Source: Gnetum montanum (lineage: Eukaryota > Streptophyta > Gnetopsida > Gnetales > Gnetaceae). Taken from it: 23,984 nucleotides of DNA. The stretch is taken from positions 84,460-108,443 of the forward strand of contig MNCI01009116.1 of NCBI GenBank assembly GCA_015680685.1, given 5' to 3'. The notes under the pieces were generated by a model, which was not told where the DNA came from, searched no databases, and saw only the letters and a list, made by a program, of their open reading frames with translations. The translations under genes and the position numbers were made by a program. This document shows positions 9,527 to 20,580 of this stretch, piece by piece. Position 1 is the stretch's first letter; each line of letters opens with the position of its first letter.

Positions 9527-9608
9527 CACCAACACACTTTGCATTTTTCATCATTTGGAGTCCAAATTGAGGGGAGTTTTTACCATTTTTTCTACCTAAC
9601 CCTTCCCA

Positions 9609-9671
9609 ATGCACCTACATTCCATCGCGTGTCAACATCAACCTGTCCTTCCCCTTTTTATGCAACCGGAG
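9609..9671 (+). other. Candidate short first exon of the extra ORF
   Basis: From the ATG at 9609 there are 21 open codons ending MQPE at 9671, where a donor GAG|GTATGC begins. A second in-frame ATG is at 9660. Splicing to the acceptor at 9884-9885 joins this exon in phase 0 to the ATG at 9886. Without splicing the frame soon meets a stop. That the exon is open and in frame supports the intron but does not prove it. Confidence 0.4.
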
Positions 9672-9885
9672 GTATGCTCTCAGTCGTGGAGGGGTGGTGC
9701 CCTTGTGTAATCAATTAATTAGTTATTAATTACAAAAACTTTGGCCCTAACCCCTAAATTAACACTCCGAGAGACTTAACAGTGTGCCTGTGCCATTAAC
9801 ATAACTTGGTCAAACTGAGAAAGTATATACGGACCATCTTCAGTTACTTATGAATGGTCCAATGGATGGTTATGTTTGCTTGCAG
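9672..9885 (+). other. Candidate GT-AG intron upstream of the extra ORF
   Basis: The 214-nt segment has donor GAG|GTATGC and acceptor TTTGCTTGCAG|ATG. It is AT-rich around 9710-9740 and has several branch-like CTAAC/TTAAC strings (about 9750-9800). Size, ends and composition fit a plant intron. Spliced env-position transcripts have been reported for related plant elements such as Bagy-2. An alternative is that only the acceptor is used, paired with a donor near the 5' LTR. Confidence 0.45.
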
Positions 9886-12388
9886 ATGGCACCCAAACCA
9901 AGGCACCCAAGGGATGAAGGATCGTCACAACTAAGGGACAAGCATCCACATATAGGAAGGGGACGAGGTGTGCAACCGCCAGAGTATGTGGAGGGCTCTC
10001 ATGCAACTGGGCCCTTCCGCAAACGACCTAACGTGGAATCTGTTCACCAGATTCTCGAAGAGGAGATACCTGGTGTGCAATCGCTAGGGGATGAGAGTCC
10101 TGAGATAGCACCACGGCTTGAGGTCACCTTGACCCAAGCCTTCCTTGATGCTATCATGCCACGTGAGGTGCAACAGATGGTCCTCCAAGAGTTAAATTTT
10201 GGATCATTCCTAGAGAATGTGCCAGAAGACGTGACGCTTCAATTGCAGAACTCTCCAATGTGGCCAATCATCACAACCAGTGGTAAGTGGTACTTAGGAG
10301 AAACTTATCTCTTCTAGACAAATCGGCAGCCAGGGTCAAGAGTAAGAATCAAAGACATTTATGTCTCTTACTCTTCAGAAGTAATAGCGCAAGCTCTGGG
10401 GTTGCCTGAAACTAGGGTAGATGTGATAGAAATTCCAAAACAAGATGATCTAGAGGTAAAGGCGCAATGGACCATACGATGCTACGGGGTAGAACGCAAG
10501 GAATTTGGCTCCTTGACCACGACGGAGAGAGTCTACTCAAATATCACATTTCACCATTTGAATCCAATGGTAAGACCTAGTAAAATCACTACATTCTCTG
10601 CTCATGCATGTGTCGCCTTGAGTGGGAAATTTCCCATGAGTCTTCCATAACTATTATTTTTGATGATTGAAAAGAGGTTCGTAGAGAACGAATGTGGAAG
10701 AAGAGCTCTCCCCTTTCCCTGCCTAATCCGAAAGTTGTGCAAATGGGCAAGGATAGCATGATATTCTAACGACATAATCTGGCGTGCCCCAATTGCCTCG
10801 TGGTGAGAGATGATGAAAGACAAAACTCCTACCACCACACAGACAGAGGAAGAGCAGCAACCACCTCCACCACCTATACAAACAATGCAGCCGAACTCGC
10901 AAATCACACCAGAATACATCTGCGAGATTTGGGAAATGCTCTCGAGTTAGTGAGAGCCATCCAGCAGGACTGGTGGAGGAGAAGACCCTTCAGTCTATCA
11001 CCCTGCCATGAGCCACCTAGAACAAGTGGCTCAATCAGTCAGCTTGCTTGAAAGGGTAGGGCCGATATTTTCTGTCGCTCGAGCACCCATTCCAACCAGA
11101 ACAGATCCAAGCATCTGATATGTATCAACTGCAACCCAGCAGTTATTCCCTAAAATCTTAGGGAATGCTGCTACCTTCTCGGTATGCTTGGAAGATGGTG
11201 AGGGGACGATGGTCCTAGTGATGTAGCACCAGGGACAAGAAGTTGCGACCTAAGTGGTTGCTGATAAAATTGCTATGGTTCTCAATGCACCAACAGCACC
11301 TGTACCAAACATCCATGGACTATAAGATGTACAGGTGTCTTCCAGAACTTTACGTAGCAAGATTGATGTAGCCCAACATGAAGAATTGTTGGACCGACTG
11401 GTGGGAACTAGGCAACCGCTTTCAGATGTCTTAGACCTTTCGAATAACATCACTGCGACCCAGTTGGAGCTGCTCTCGGCAAGGGGCAAGAGCCTTATTT
11501 TGGAAGGGTAACTAGAAGCTGCTCAAGCCGCTTGTCAGCGCTTGGAAATGAAGGTGGCCCAATTAAGAGCCCAGCTTGCCGATCTAGCCATCCTCAACCG
11601 TGAAATCACCAGAGATGAAGCTTTTCAACAACTTCAGGTTGTTGAGGATGTTCGGGAGATAGCGATCCTCGACAAGTCCATAGTAGACGCCCGAGCGTAT
11701 CACTTAGAGAAGGACTTGACAGAGATTTGCTAGGAGAACGTGCAGCTGACCGTGGAAGTTCATCGCCTGCGCAATGTTGGTGTAGAGAATGAACACATGA
11801 AGGATTTTATCCACCAACAACATGAGGAGCTAGCTAGGGTAAACATAAACATAAGAAGGTTGACAACTGAAAATCAGAATCTGTCAATGGAGGAGGTTCG
11901 GGCATTGTGACAGAAGTATGCAATCGAAATTGCTACTTCGAAGAACGAGGCCCTATAATTCGAAAAAGTTAAAAATCATTACAGGGACCAAGTGGGATTG
12001 TAGAAGGAGGTAAACGAGAAGCACATTCAAGTCGCTAAAGCCTAGATGAACCAAGTGCTCTAGTAGCTCTGAGAGGGAGGCGATGTATGGCCATCTATCT
12101 TCAATGGGTTGAACGCCTACAATAAAGCGGAAATCCTCCTAAAGGAGCTGCAAATTAAAGAAATGACAGAATACATGAAGTTGGCCAGCCTTCGGTATGC
12201 AAACCTGGCTATGCTCACAGCCGGGAGACCATGGTCAGAGTTAGAAAAACAAGTGGCCACCTCGTATTCCGTATACGAGGGTGAGTTCCAGGCACACAAG
12301 GCAACAAAATAGAAGTTGGCAATAGCAAACGCGGAACTCGAGGTCCTCCACACAAGCTTTGAAGGCCAATGTATTGAACGCTCAGATA
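9886..12388 (+). pseudogene. Element B extra ORF (env-position): plant-transposon-like domain plus long coiled coil
   Basis: The start at 9886 (MAPKPRHPRDEG) directly follows a splice-acceptor sequence; an upstream in-frame ATG is at 9850. A single frame runs to the 3' LTR, about 834 codons, with some 20 stops (first 10315 and 10648) and no frameshift. Residues about 85-300 resemble the domain of putative plant-transposon/Athila-ORF proteins, by pattern: IAQALGLP, an H-rich middle, and ALPFPCLIRKLCKWARI where relatives have FFPSLIxxLCRRAGV. A Pro-rich linker (QQPPPPP, about 10855-10880) leads to an Asp/Glu/Leu-rich half (11330-12370) that looks like coiled coil. No signal peptide or membrane segment is evident, so an envelope role is not supported. 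The frame has no stop before the LTR. Confidence 0.75.
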
Positions 12389-13313
12389 TGATGAAGTGTC
12401 ATAAAGTTAATGCATCGACTGGGCTGTGTATATGTGGCTACGTCAACACGGGCCCATTGACGTAGCCTCCCTACATCGACATGGCCCCGTTTACGTAGCC
12501 ACCCTTCCCGGCCTATAAATATGAGGGCCTTCCACCTCATTTAGGCATCTTTTTGAGTAGTTGTAGCAAAGCTCTTGTAGTTTGCTCCTGCAAGAGATAG
12601 AATATTTTCCAAGTGCCTGCATCAGGTGTAAGAAAAGTGATTGGATCTTTATTCGAGCATTGATGTATCTGAGCCCATTGGAGTGACGGCAATAAAGACG
12701 AACTATTCAAGCATTACTTGCAACATTTGGACTTAGTTATTTCATGCATTTAATAGTCTAATATGTTTATGCTTTATTAATTACTTGTTTATGCTTTAAT
12801 AGTTACTTGTTGATTACTTATGTTTTTATTATTATAATTTCAATCGTTATTGTTCATTCGTAATTCGTTAAAGACATAAGTACAACCATCTCGAACGTAA
12901 TCCAAACACTTGGTAAGCCCAGTGACACTTAACGTCTGGTAACCCAGTAGTGTTAGGAAATGCTCAGAACGTGCTTGAAAGATGGGACCGGATACTTATG
13001 CTAGGAAAAGTTAGAATATAACTTAGGATAATTAGAGATTAGATAATAGTTTATTCCTTACTTTCCATACCTCAATTAGTCATCGAAAAGATAATTAAAA
13101 AGATATAAAAATCATTAGCCTTAGTCTCACTTAACGATCGTAAACAGGACCTCATAAGTGAGATTAGGATGACAATAACCGTTCTAACCCAAGGTTTTAC
13201 TAATTAGAAGTCTGGTGTATGTTAAGTGCTTACAGTCTACGGATTTTGACTGAGTCGCGCGTGAACACTCGTGATTCGTATGGTTGGGTGTAGGGGTACC
13301 TAGTCGCTCATCA
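12389..13313 (+). repeat. 3' LTR of element B
   Basis: This is the partner of 670-1572, with the same TGATGAAGTG start and TCATCA end. The TATA box is at 12514-12521, AATAAA at 12691-12696, and the duplicated U5 motif around 12909-12956. It is 22 bp longer than the 5' LTR because of a tandem duplication at 12766-12809. The bases before it (GAACGCTCAGATA) are not purine-rich, so no ordinary polypurine tract is visible. Confidence 0.95.
12766..12809 (+). repeat. 22-bp tandem duplication inside the 3' LTR
   Basis: Units 12766-12787 and 12788-12809 both start TTTATGCTTTA and end TTACTTG. The 5' LTR has one unit. The duplication therefore arose after insertion and accounts exactly for the LTR length difference (925 against 903). 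Confidence 0.9.
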
Positions 13314-13318
13314 ACGTT
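13314..13318. repeat. Target-site duplication of element B, right copy (ACGTT)
   Basis: It is an exact copy of 665-669 and directly follows the terminal CA of the 3' LTR. Confidence 0.93.
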
Positions 13319-14643
13319 GTAGCAATCTAACTTAGCATAGATTTATTTTTTCTAGCATTTTACTTATGATAATTTATTATTATTTATTAGCATAATGTTT
13401 ACATTTCAAAGCATATTAATTATGACAAGATGAGTGCACCAAAACCTTGAAGATTAAACACAAATTAACTTGGTAATTTCAACAATTAGCGAACATGGTT
13501 TGCCCAATGATTAACACATGAATCTAGGAACACACCAAATGGAGTGGACATCCATCACCCTATGCTAGTTTAGAATTATTTCTTTTCTCATAGGGTATCA
13601 ATAACTAAGATCTTAGTTTTTTCGAGGTGTGTTTTACTAATATTTTATTAAACACCCATTGGCACTAGTTTCACATCACAAATGACTCAAATAACCACTA
13701 AATAATTGAGATTTGATCTACTCAATTTACAAGATGGTACAAATTTCTTCTCAAAATATACTAGTGTGCTCATTCTTCAAGATAAGTTCATTCTAGGATC
13801 ATTTGGAAAATGAGTTGACTATCACCTACCTTAATGGTATAGTGAATTTAGTATACAAGGTATAGTAGTTTAATATATGAGAATGGTAAGTTTAGGGGAC
13901 ATTCTTTGAACTATTCATGAGAAAGCTCTAACTGACCTACCTAGGATAATACACATGAAACTACCTTATTGTTATTGTTGCTACTACAAACATAGAGTTC
14001 CCCTAATCGCAATGCGTTGTGGACATGTTCGATGCATATCCTATTTATGAACTAGTTTATGAGTAGTGTGCCCCATTGTCCATTTTAATTGAATAAATAT
14101 ATATATACATTCTAGTATGCATTGATCATTCGTGTACCTAAGGTACATTTAGAATTTATGTTTCTTAAGCAAAAGAATTCAAAGCACATCATATTCTTAC
14201 CACTAAGTAGAAAACATAAGAAAAAAGCTATAGAAATTAAATACTTTCTTATTTTAGGATGTCTACTCAAGTATACAATCTTACAAATAGTGTTTTGGAA
14301 AATCAAGAAAGGAATATTATTTATTAGTAGGAAGGATGATTCCAATCCTAACAACATTTACATCACTTGCAACATCTATGCTTGAACTTAGAATGACAAA
14401 AGGATTTGAAGTAATAATAGAAAGTTTTAAACAAATTCCAACTTTTGTATGAAATAAATATCCAATAAAAATTGATGGTACAAATTTTCATCATAACATC
14501 CATCATGATTGACCTTACATCAAGAATCTTTACCATTATCTAGAGCACACATGTCAACATAAGTTTTAATCTTCGAGTCAAGAGTATTTGTGTCAAGATA
14601 ATGACATTGATCATGTAAGATGCATCAATGAGGTAGATGAAAT
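13319..14643. other. AT-rich flank, no gene recognised
   Basis: The 1.3 kb right of element B has no domain, RNA gene or LTR signature that I can recognise. There is a short TA run near 14098-14107 and a small palindrome around the TACCTAAGGTA at 14135. Overlapping open frames on both strands at 14112-14385 match nothing known to me and lack support. It may be a much-decayed repeat. Confidence 0.5.
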
Positions 14644-15243
14644 AATTTTAGTCAAATATAATGAAATTTTAGATAAGTGTTAAAATGAGGCAATTACGTG
14701 GAAGTATAGAGTTGATCCTCTACATCAAGGGGAAGACTACTTCATACCTTGGGGGAACCACTCCCAAGGCTTAGTGGTAGCCTAACACTAGCATGAGCAA
14801 GGATCTTTAGCACTTTAGCCTCACTATGGTAATCACCTTGGGACATTCCCTCCTCTTTAAGTAGGTGTGCTTTCTTCTTAGAGACATGATAGAAATTTGT
14901 GCTTTCTTCTAGCTTCAAGTCATAGCTAAAGAATGTGTGCTTCCTAATTTTAGTCAAATATAATGAAATTTTAGATAAGTGTTAAAATGAGGCAATTACG
15001 CGGAAGTATAGAGTTGATCCTCTACATCAAATGGAAGACTACTTCATACCTTGGGGGAAGCACTCCCAATGCTTAGTGGTAGCCTAACACTAGCACAAGC
15101 AAGGATCTTGAGGACTTTAGCCTCATTATGGTAATCACCTTGGGGCATTCCCTCCTCTTTAAGTAGTTGTGCTTTCTTCTTAGAGACATGATAGAAATTT
15201 GTGCTTCTAACTTCAAGTCACAGCTAAAGAATGTGTGCTTCCT
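14644..15243. repeat. Tandem duplication of about 300 bp (two units)
   Basis: Unit 1 (14644-14945, 302 bp) and unit 2 (14946-15243, 298 bp) are directly adjacent and nearly identical by eye. Most differences are single bases, and a 4-bp TTCT loss explains the length change. Each unit opens AATTTTAGTCAAATATAATG and closes AATGTGTGCTTCCT. Each contains shorter internal echoes of a GTGCTT...ACATGATAGAAA motif, which recurs once more at about 15233-15265. Minus-strand open frames cover parts of it, but no protein family is recognised. Confidence 0.9.
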
Positions 15244-16990
15244 ACTTGGATTCATGATAGAAAATATATGTCTCCTACTCAAAGTTACAATCAAGAACAT
15301 ATACTTGCTCCTTAGAGTCTCTCCATCCACTTAAATGCATGTGTTCTTCATAATTTTTCTCTATTTTTTGGGCCTTTCTTATTTTATTTTTTAATACACA
15401 CATATACACATACATTATTACTTTGGTTCATTCTAAAAGTGGTAGCAATAGGTCAACCATATTCCATCATCTTTAGAACAAACTATCTTGGTAGAAAACT
15501 TGATTGTCCACCTTCCAATGAGGTGGTTAAGATAACATCACATATCACATTTTCTATCACAAAGAATAAACTATCTTGTATCAAAAAAACCCTTTACAAA
15601 TACCTTTCAAAAAATAAGAATCATTGTCTATCATAATGTTCATAGGTAACCAAAAGCACCATACCACATGGGCAGAAGATAATTTCACCAAGTTCTCCAT
15701 TGTGCTAATTGTTGAAAACAAAAAGAAGGTGATGAATATAGAGATTTATCCACCATATTTATTGCTTCTTCAAAAGCACTATCACTTATTCCACTATTTA
15801 CCAATTATAAATCATCAAGCCAAGCATATAAATACTTGCATATTTGAGTATTCAGAAGCCAATAACAAAGCATCATGCTATTTCACATGGGAATGAATTG
15901 CCATCCACTTTTGGAAAAATTACTCTTTAAGTCAAAAAAAATTCTTAAAGAGGAAAATTCGGATAAAAGAACCAACATATTGAACCATCGTAGAACTTTC
16001 ATGCTCAAATTGCCATCCACAATTTAGAACATGGAGAATACTCTCTTCAAACATGAGATTTAGGAATAGAGAAACTTGAAATACTATCAATTTTATTCCA
16101 TGAATCATGGGATGATCCATCAAGGCATCATTGGCAAAGGACCCTTGGATGAGAATCCAAGTGTAGCTTCAAAATATATGAACACAAAACCATCATATCA
16201 AAATGCAAAATTATAGAGTCCTTAGGGCATTCAAGCTAAAAACTCTTTACAAGATCAATGGATTCAAGAACAACCACCCCACAAGAGCAACATATTGCAA
16301 TAAGGAATACTAGTTGCATACATTGCCTCATATTTAATGCATGATGGAATCACCATCTTAAACTATCATAATGATCAACTAGTAGAAGAGAATGTGTTTC
16401 TCCCATAATTTACCATTACAAACTTGGGTACACATATTGTTTTGCACAAACTAAAGATCATCAATAAAACTTCCTTGACAAGCACATGATTTTTTAGTAT
16501 ATAATTTTGAACTTAAGCACACTTGTGTGTTTTGTGTGAGAGCTCACTCAAAAAATAAAGGAACTTCCTTAAATCAACCAATGCTTGATTCATTCGATCA
16601 TTTCTATGCTAGGTAGATGATAGTTAATTATGTCACCTACTTATGCTAACTGTCCTTGTAACCAACAAACTCAAGAGGCATCTAAACCCCTTTTTACTTA
16701 AGGTAAACAACACATATATGTTATCTACTTGTAGCAACTATTTGTACAACTAAATCCTCCAAAAGAGTAGGACCAGTATCTATTCACTCATATTTAGTCA
16801 TCTTTTCTAAATTTATACATTTTCATCCTCATACATGTTCACATCTTTGTGTACATGACTACCTCATTTGTCATCTCCCATTGATTCATGGTAAAGATTG
16901 GAACTAGAAACATTGTCAAGATTCTAACATTCTCTGTTCTTCTTATGCATCATGGCATCACACAAGTCATAAATAATAAATCATGATCAT
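15244..16990. other. AT-rich flank left of element C, no gene recognised
   Basis: This 1.7 kb stretch has only short open frames on either strand (for example 15439-15636, 15624-15896 and minus 15932-16123) without recognisable motifs. No LTR ends, tRNA or tandem array is visible. It probably represents decayed repeat or intergenic DNA. Confidence 0.5.
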
Positions 16991-17808
16991 TGATGGGCTG
17001 CGTCAATGGGCATGCGTCGATTCATCCCCGTCGATGCATGTGTTGATGCATTGACGCATATGTGTCGATGTGGTGTCTGAGTCTACCTATATAAATGCAT
17101 GTACCCACTGCATTTATGGTATCGGATAGTTAGTAGAGTAATTAAGTTCTTGAAATTTCTTCCTATTAGAATATTTTCTAAGTACTCGCAGTAGGAGTCA
17201 AGGATTGTACGAATCATTATTTGAGCACCAATGTACCTGGACACATTGATGTGAAGGCAATAAAGATGAGATTCTTGAAATATCTTACAACATTTGGAAA
17301 TAGATTAATGTTTACTTTTATGCAATTTATTATTCATGCACTTTACTTCCATGTTCCTAGTTAATTAAATACATTTAACTAATACACATAAGTATAACTA
17401 CCTCGAGCATTACGTTAACACTTGGTAATCCCAACAGTGCTATCACTTGGTAACCTAGTAGCATTGTAATAAGTTTAAGATGGGTACGAAAGGTAGGACC
17501 AAATACTTATGCTAGGAAATAGACTAAGACATTAGATAATTACTTAGATTAATTCTTAATCAATTACTTTTTTTCCACTTAGGATAATTAGATAAAAATA
17601 TAAAATTAATACAAATCATGTGCATTGACTCCACTTAGCCATACGCTTGCACTTACATAGGTGTAGCCAGGAAGATAATGATCACGTCCATAGTTCACCA
17701 TCTTTGCTATTGGCATTTAGAGAGATAAAGTCCATGAAATTTGACCTGATCGCTAGTGAATTCTTGTGATTTGTATTGTTGAGCATAAGGTAGACTTGTC
17801 GCTCATCA
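16991..17808 (+). repeat. 5' LTR of element C
   Basis: The 818-bp LTR starts TGATGG and ends CGCTCATCA. U3 has at least five GTCGATG-like copies, direct or inverted, between 17000 and 17072. The TATA box is at 17088-17096 and AATAAA at 17269-17274. U5 holds two ACTTGGTAA(T/C)C copies at about 17420-17463. It is clearly related to, but diverged from, the LTRs of B. Confidence 0.88.
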
Positions 17809-17809
17809 T

Positions 17810-17828
17810 TGGCACCATTGCTGAGGAA
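17810..17828 (+). other. Primer-binding site of element C (decayed tRNA-Asp match)
   Basis: TGGCACCATTGCTGAGGAA starts one base after the LTR end. Its differences from the tRNA-Asp complement are all G-to-A or C-to-T. Confidence 0.78.
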
Positions 17829-17960
17829 TTTACTTAGCTAAGTGTGCTACCTAGAAGAGATAGTGGAATCATTCATAGACATTGTAAATAGAACTTCACA
17901 CTGACATCATTAAAAATAAATAATATAACCAAAGCATACTATTTTTTTTCAATCACTAAT

Positions 17961-20580
17961 ATGGCTTCCTCTCATAGGGAAGACTATTCGCCACCATTCG
18001 TAAGGGGATTTAATCAACAACAACAAGAAGGCCACAAGATGCTAGAGCCTTAACAATTTAAGGTGGTCTACATTCATCTGGATGCCTACACTCCATACTT
18101 AACCTTCATCCTACACTAGGATGAGCAACTGGAATGGAGGGACATAAAAGGTAGCATCATGTTGCCTCCTAAGTGATTTATTCCTACAATGTTATTGAAC
18201 AATCTTATCAAGTTGGGCATTGCAGGATTTAATTCAGAGTATGAAGTGCAAGATCATGCTTACTGAGATTATCATCCCACATAAGCATAGAAAAAGAAAT
18301 ATCAACAAATGGAAGCCTGATATGAGGCCACAAAAGGTAAATGGAACCCTGCCCACTTGTTCCTACTGACACACAAAGAAGGTGAGGACTTGTTTTCAAG
18401 GACCTCTCAATACACTAATTCTCCTTCTCTCTTTGATAAGGAGACCCTTAACTAGCATTTGTAATCCACTGTGAACAATCTTAGTTATGGAAAAAGTGGA
18501 TTTCAAGATCAAAGGACTTCGAAAGAGGGTAGATAAGGTAAGAATGAGGACAAGCACCATGAAAAGGACAAACATGGTGAGTGGAGTAAGGACTAAAGAA
18601 GAGAAAGAAATAGGCATTACTCTAGTGTCGATTCTCCTTCCTCTTTACCTTCTTCATCCTCATCGTCTTCCACCTCCAACTCTAATCAGAGTCATAGAGG
18701 CAATAAAAATCATGATGGAGGTGAATGGTGGGATAGGGATGATTGCAAATCCCACTATAATGACAACAACCATGGGCATGAACAGTGAGGAGATGATCAA
18801 AATAGAGAAAGGAGGGACAACAAAAATTGTCATAGGCATCATGGCCATAATAGAGGTCACCAAGACCGTTATGACCATGATGAACCCCTACTGGCAACCA
18901 GAAACATGCTAGACATTGTAGAGGCTGTAAGAATGCCAACTAGGCATGTGAAAGATAGTCAAATCAAATAGTTAGATATGAATAATATTTCTAAGTTTGA
19001 AGCAGGGTATAATCTAGATCCACAAAACCAATTGCAAGTTTTTCACGATGCTTGTGTCTTATAGAATGTGGAGAATGACTGGAAAAAGCTAAAACTATTT
19101 TCTAAGACACTCATCAAGGAAGTAGAAAGTTGGTACATGTTCTTGGAACTAGAATCTATTTAGAGATGGAGTACAATGCTTGAACTATTCAATGATAAGT
19201 ATCAAACATACTCTAGAGTGTCCAATTTGAGAAGGCAAATCCAAGGATGGAAATAGGACACTCATGAGTTCTTTGATGCAGCCATGGGTAGGTACTACTC
19301 TTTGTTGCATCAATGCCTAGGCCATGGCTATTCTTAAAGGGATCAACTACACCACATCATCAATGGTAGTAAACTAAAATAAGGAGAACTCTTGGGGTCT
19401 ATGACCAAGGAAGACTATCGAAGCTAAGGGTCCATTAGATCCAAAGGCTCATCAAGCAGGCTGCTAAAGAAGAGGGTGAGATAAAAAAACATGAAAGTGT
19501 GGAGGAGTATAATAGGGACCTCTCTCTCCACAAGAGGAAGGTTCATTTCTATGACAATGAGGAGGCACTACTAGATGAAGTGGTGCAAAGGAAAACCTTG
19601 CTAATACAAAAATCTATCTTTGAAATATCAACTAAGGTTGATAAAATGTGGGACTCCTTGGACAAAAAATTTAAAACTACTCTAAAAATCACAAAAGAAA
19701 GTAGAGATCAAGGAGGTAGTGGTCATGACAAAAGGAAGAAAAATGAGGCTAAACCTGACCATTATAAGGCTAAGGGCAAGGCTGTAGGAATTGAGGAGGT
19801 TGTAAATCCTAACTGAGATGATGAAGGGTGTGACATATACCAATATGAACATCCCAAGGGATGTTGCCTTATTATGTCACACTTACAAAAATCTAGGGTG
19901 TACGCTTTAAATCCCAAATTGGCAAAATTGCAAACACCCAGGAGCTTGCCTTATCCACAAGGCAACTATTAACAATAGTTCCATGACCAAACTTATTACT
20001 TGAATGGATCACTACCTCAATCCCATGAGCAATATTAGTAGTGGCAACATCCATAGTCATGGGGGATGTCACCATCAAGATAGTAGTACCCTTACCGCCA
20101 ACCAAATGCATATGGATACTACATTCATTAGCTTATTTCTCCACATGACTCTTCCAGTCAATCTTCCTTCTAATACCACTACTACCCTCCTGAATATTAC
20201 AAAGCATCATCTCCAAGGGGAAGTTTCCATTTCCATACTATCCTCCTTCACATTCTTACACTCCTACATCTCCACCTACAACTCCTCTTCCACCTGCTAC
20301 ATCTATGCAAGATTAGATTCCAACATAGCCATAGCAGAGACATGCTACGAGGGCCATAAATGTACAACCAGTTTCTCAGTTGAGTGGTTTTGAATCTAGA
20401 ACTTGTAAGACACCATTCCTTAGAACCAAAAGCCCCACAAAGCCCTCATAAATAGATGTGATTATGAACCCTAATTCTACCTTCTCTATAATGTCCACCA
20501 AGACTCATTCAAACTAAAGCACTCCCCAGTTGCACACTATCATGTTAATCCATGCAATCACTGATTGGATTAAGGTCGAA
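17961..20580 (+). pseudogene. gag: Element C gag pseudogene
   Basis: The gene is homologous to gag of element B over its length. It starts MASSHRED at 17961 and has the same N-terminal domain (about 18060-18290, with DIKGSIMLPP). A Ser/Asn/His-rich linker of about 150 codons follows, then DEPLLATRNML near 18876. The Gag core has ESWYMFLELESI and FNDKYQTYSRVSNLRRQIQGWK (about 19120-19250). A clean stretch at 19499-19816 contains EISTKVDKMWDSLDKKF. The frame is kept from 17961 to about 19360, then shifts by small indels, and shifts again before the protease. In the Cys-His knuckle (about 19829-19866) the second Cys is Tyr. A Tyr/Pro-rich tail follows at 19980-20300. Many stops are present. Confidence 0.82.

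Larger units (their letters stand above)
670..13313 (+). mobile_element. Element B: full-length Athila-type Ty3/gypsy LTR retrotransposon, non-functional
   Basis: The 12.6 kb element has paired LTRs (903 and 925 bp), TGATGA/TCATCA ends, a 5-bp target duplication, a primer site for tRNA-Asp, and the order gag, protease, RT, RNase H, integrase. This is Ty3/gypsy order. The tRNA-Asp primer, the FMDDF RT box and the extra ORF between integrase and 3' LTR are Athila-lineage traits. By hand alignment the LTRs differ at about 67 of 903 positions, some 61 of them transitions, plus one 22-bp duplication. Stops occur throughout the genes, so it cannot be autonomous. It is nevertheless structurally complete, with no nested insertion seen inside it. 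Confidence 0.93.

Noticed and set aside
10600-10700. Membrane segment in the extra ORF supporting an envelope protein
   Set aside because: The short LLFLMIE stretch follows a stop and is too short and charged at its end; no signal peptide is seen.
14112-14385. Overlapping ORFs on both strands in the flank
   Set aside because: Both strands open over the same AT-rich bases, with no motif recognised.
15932-16123. Minus-strand ORF, briefly considered as a fragment of a host repeat-protein gene
   Set aside because: No repeated helix signature or flanking homology could be seen; too short to claim.
18487-18912. 141-codon ORF in element C
   Set aside because: Out of frame with the gag homology; it is a shadow of the Ser/His-rich linker.
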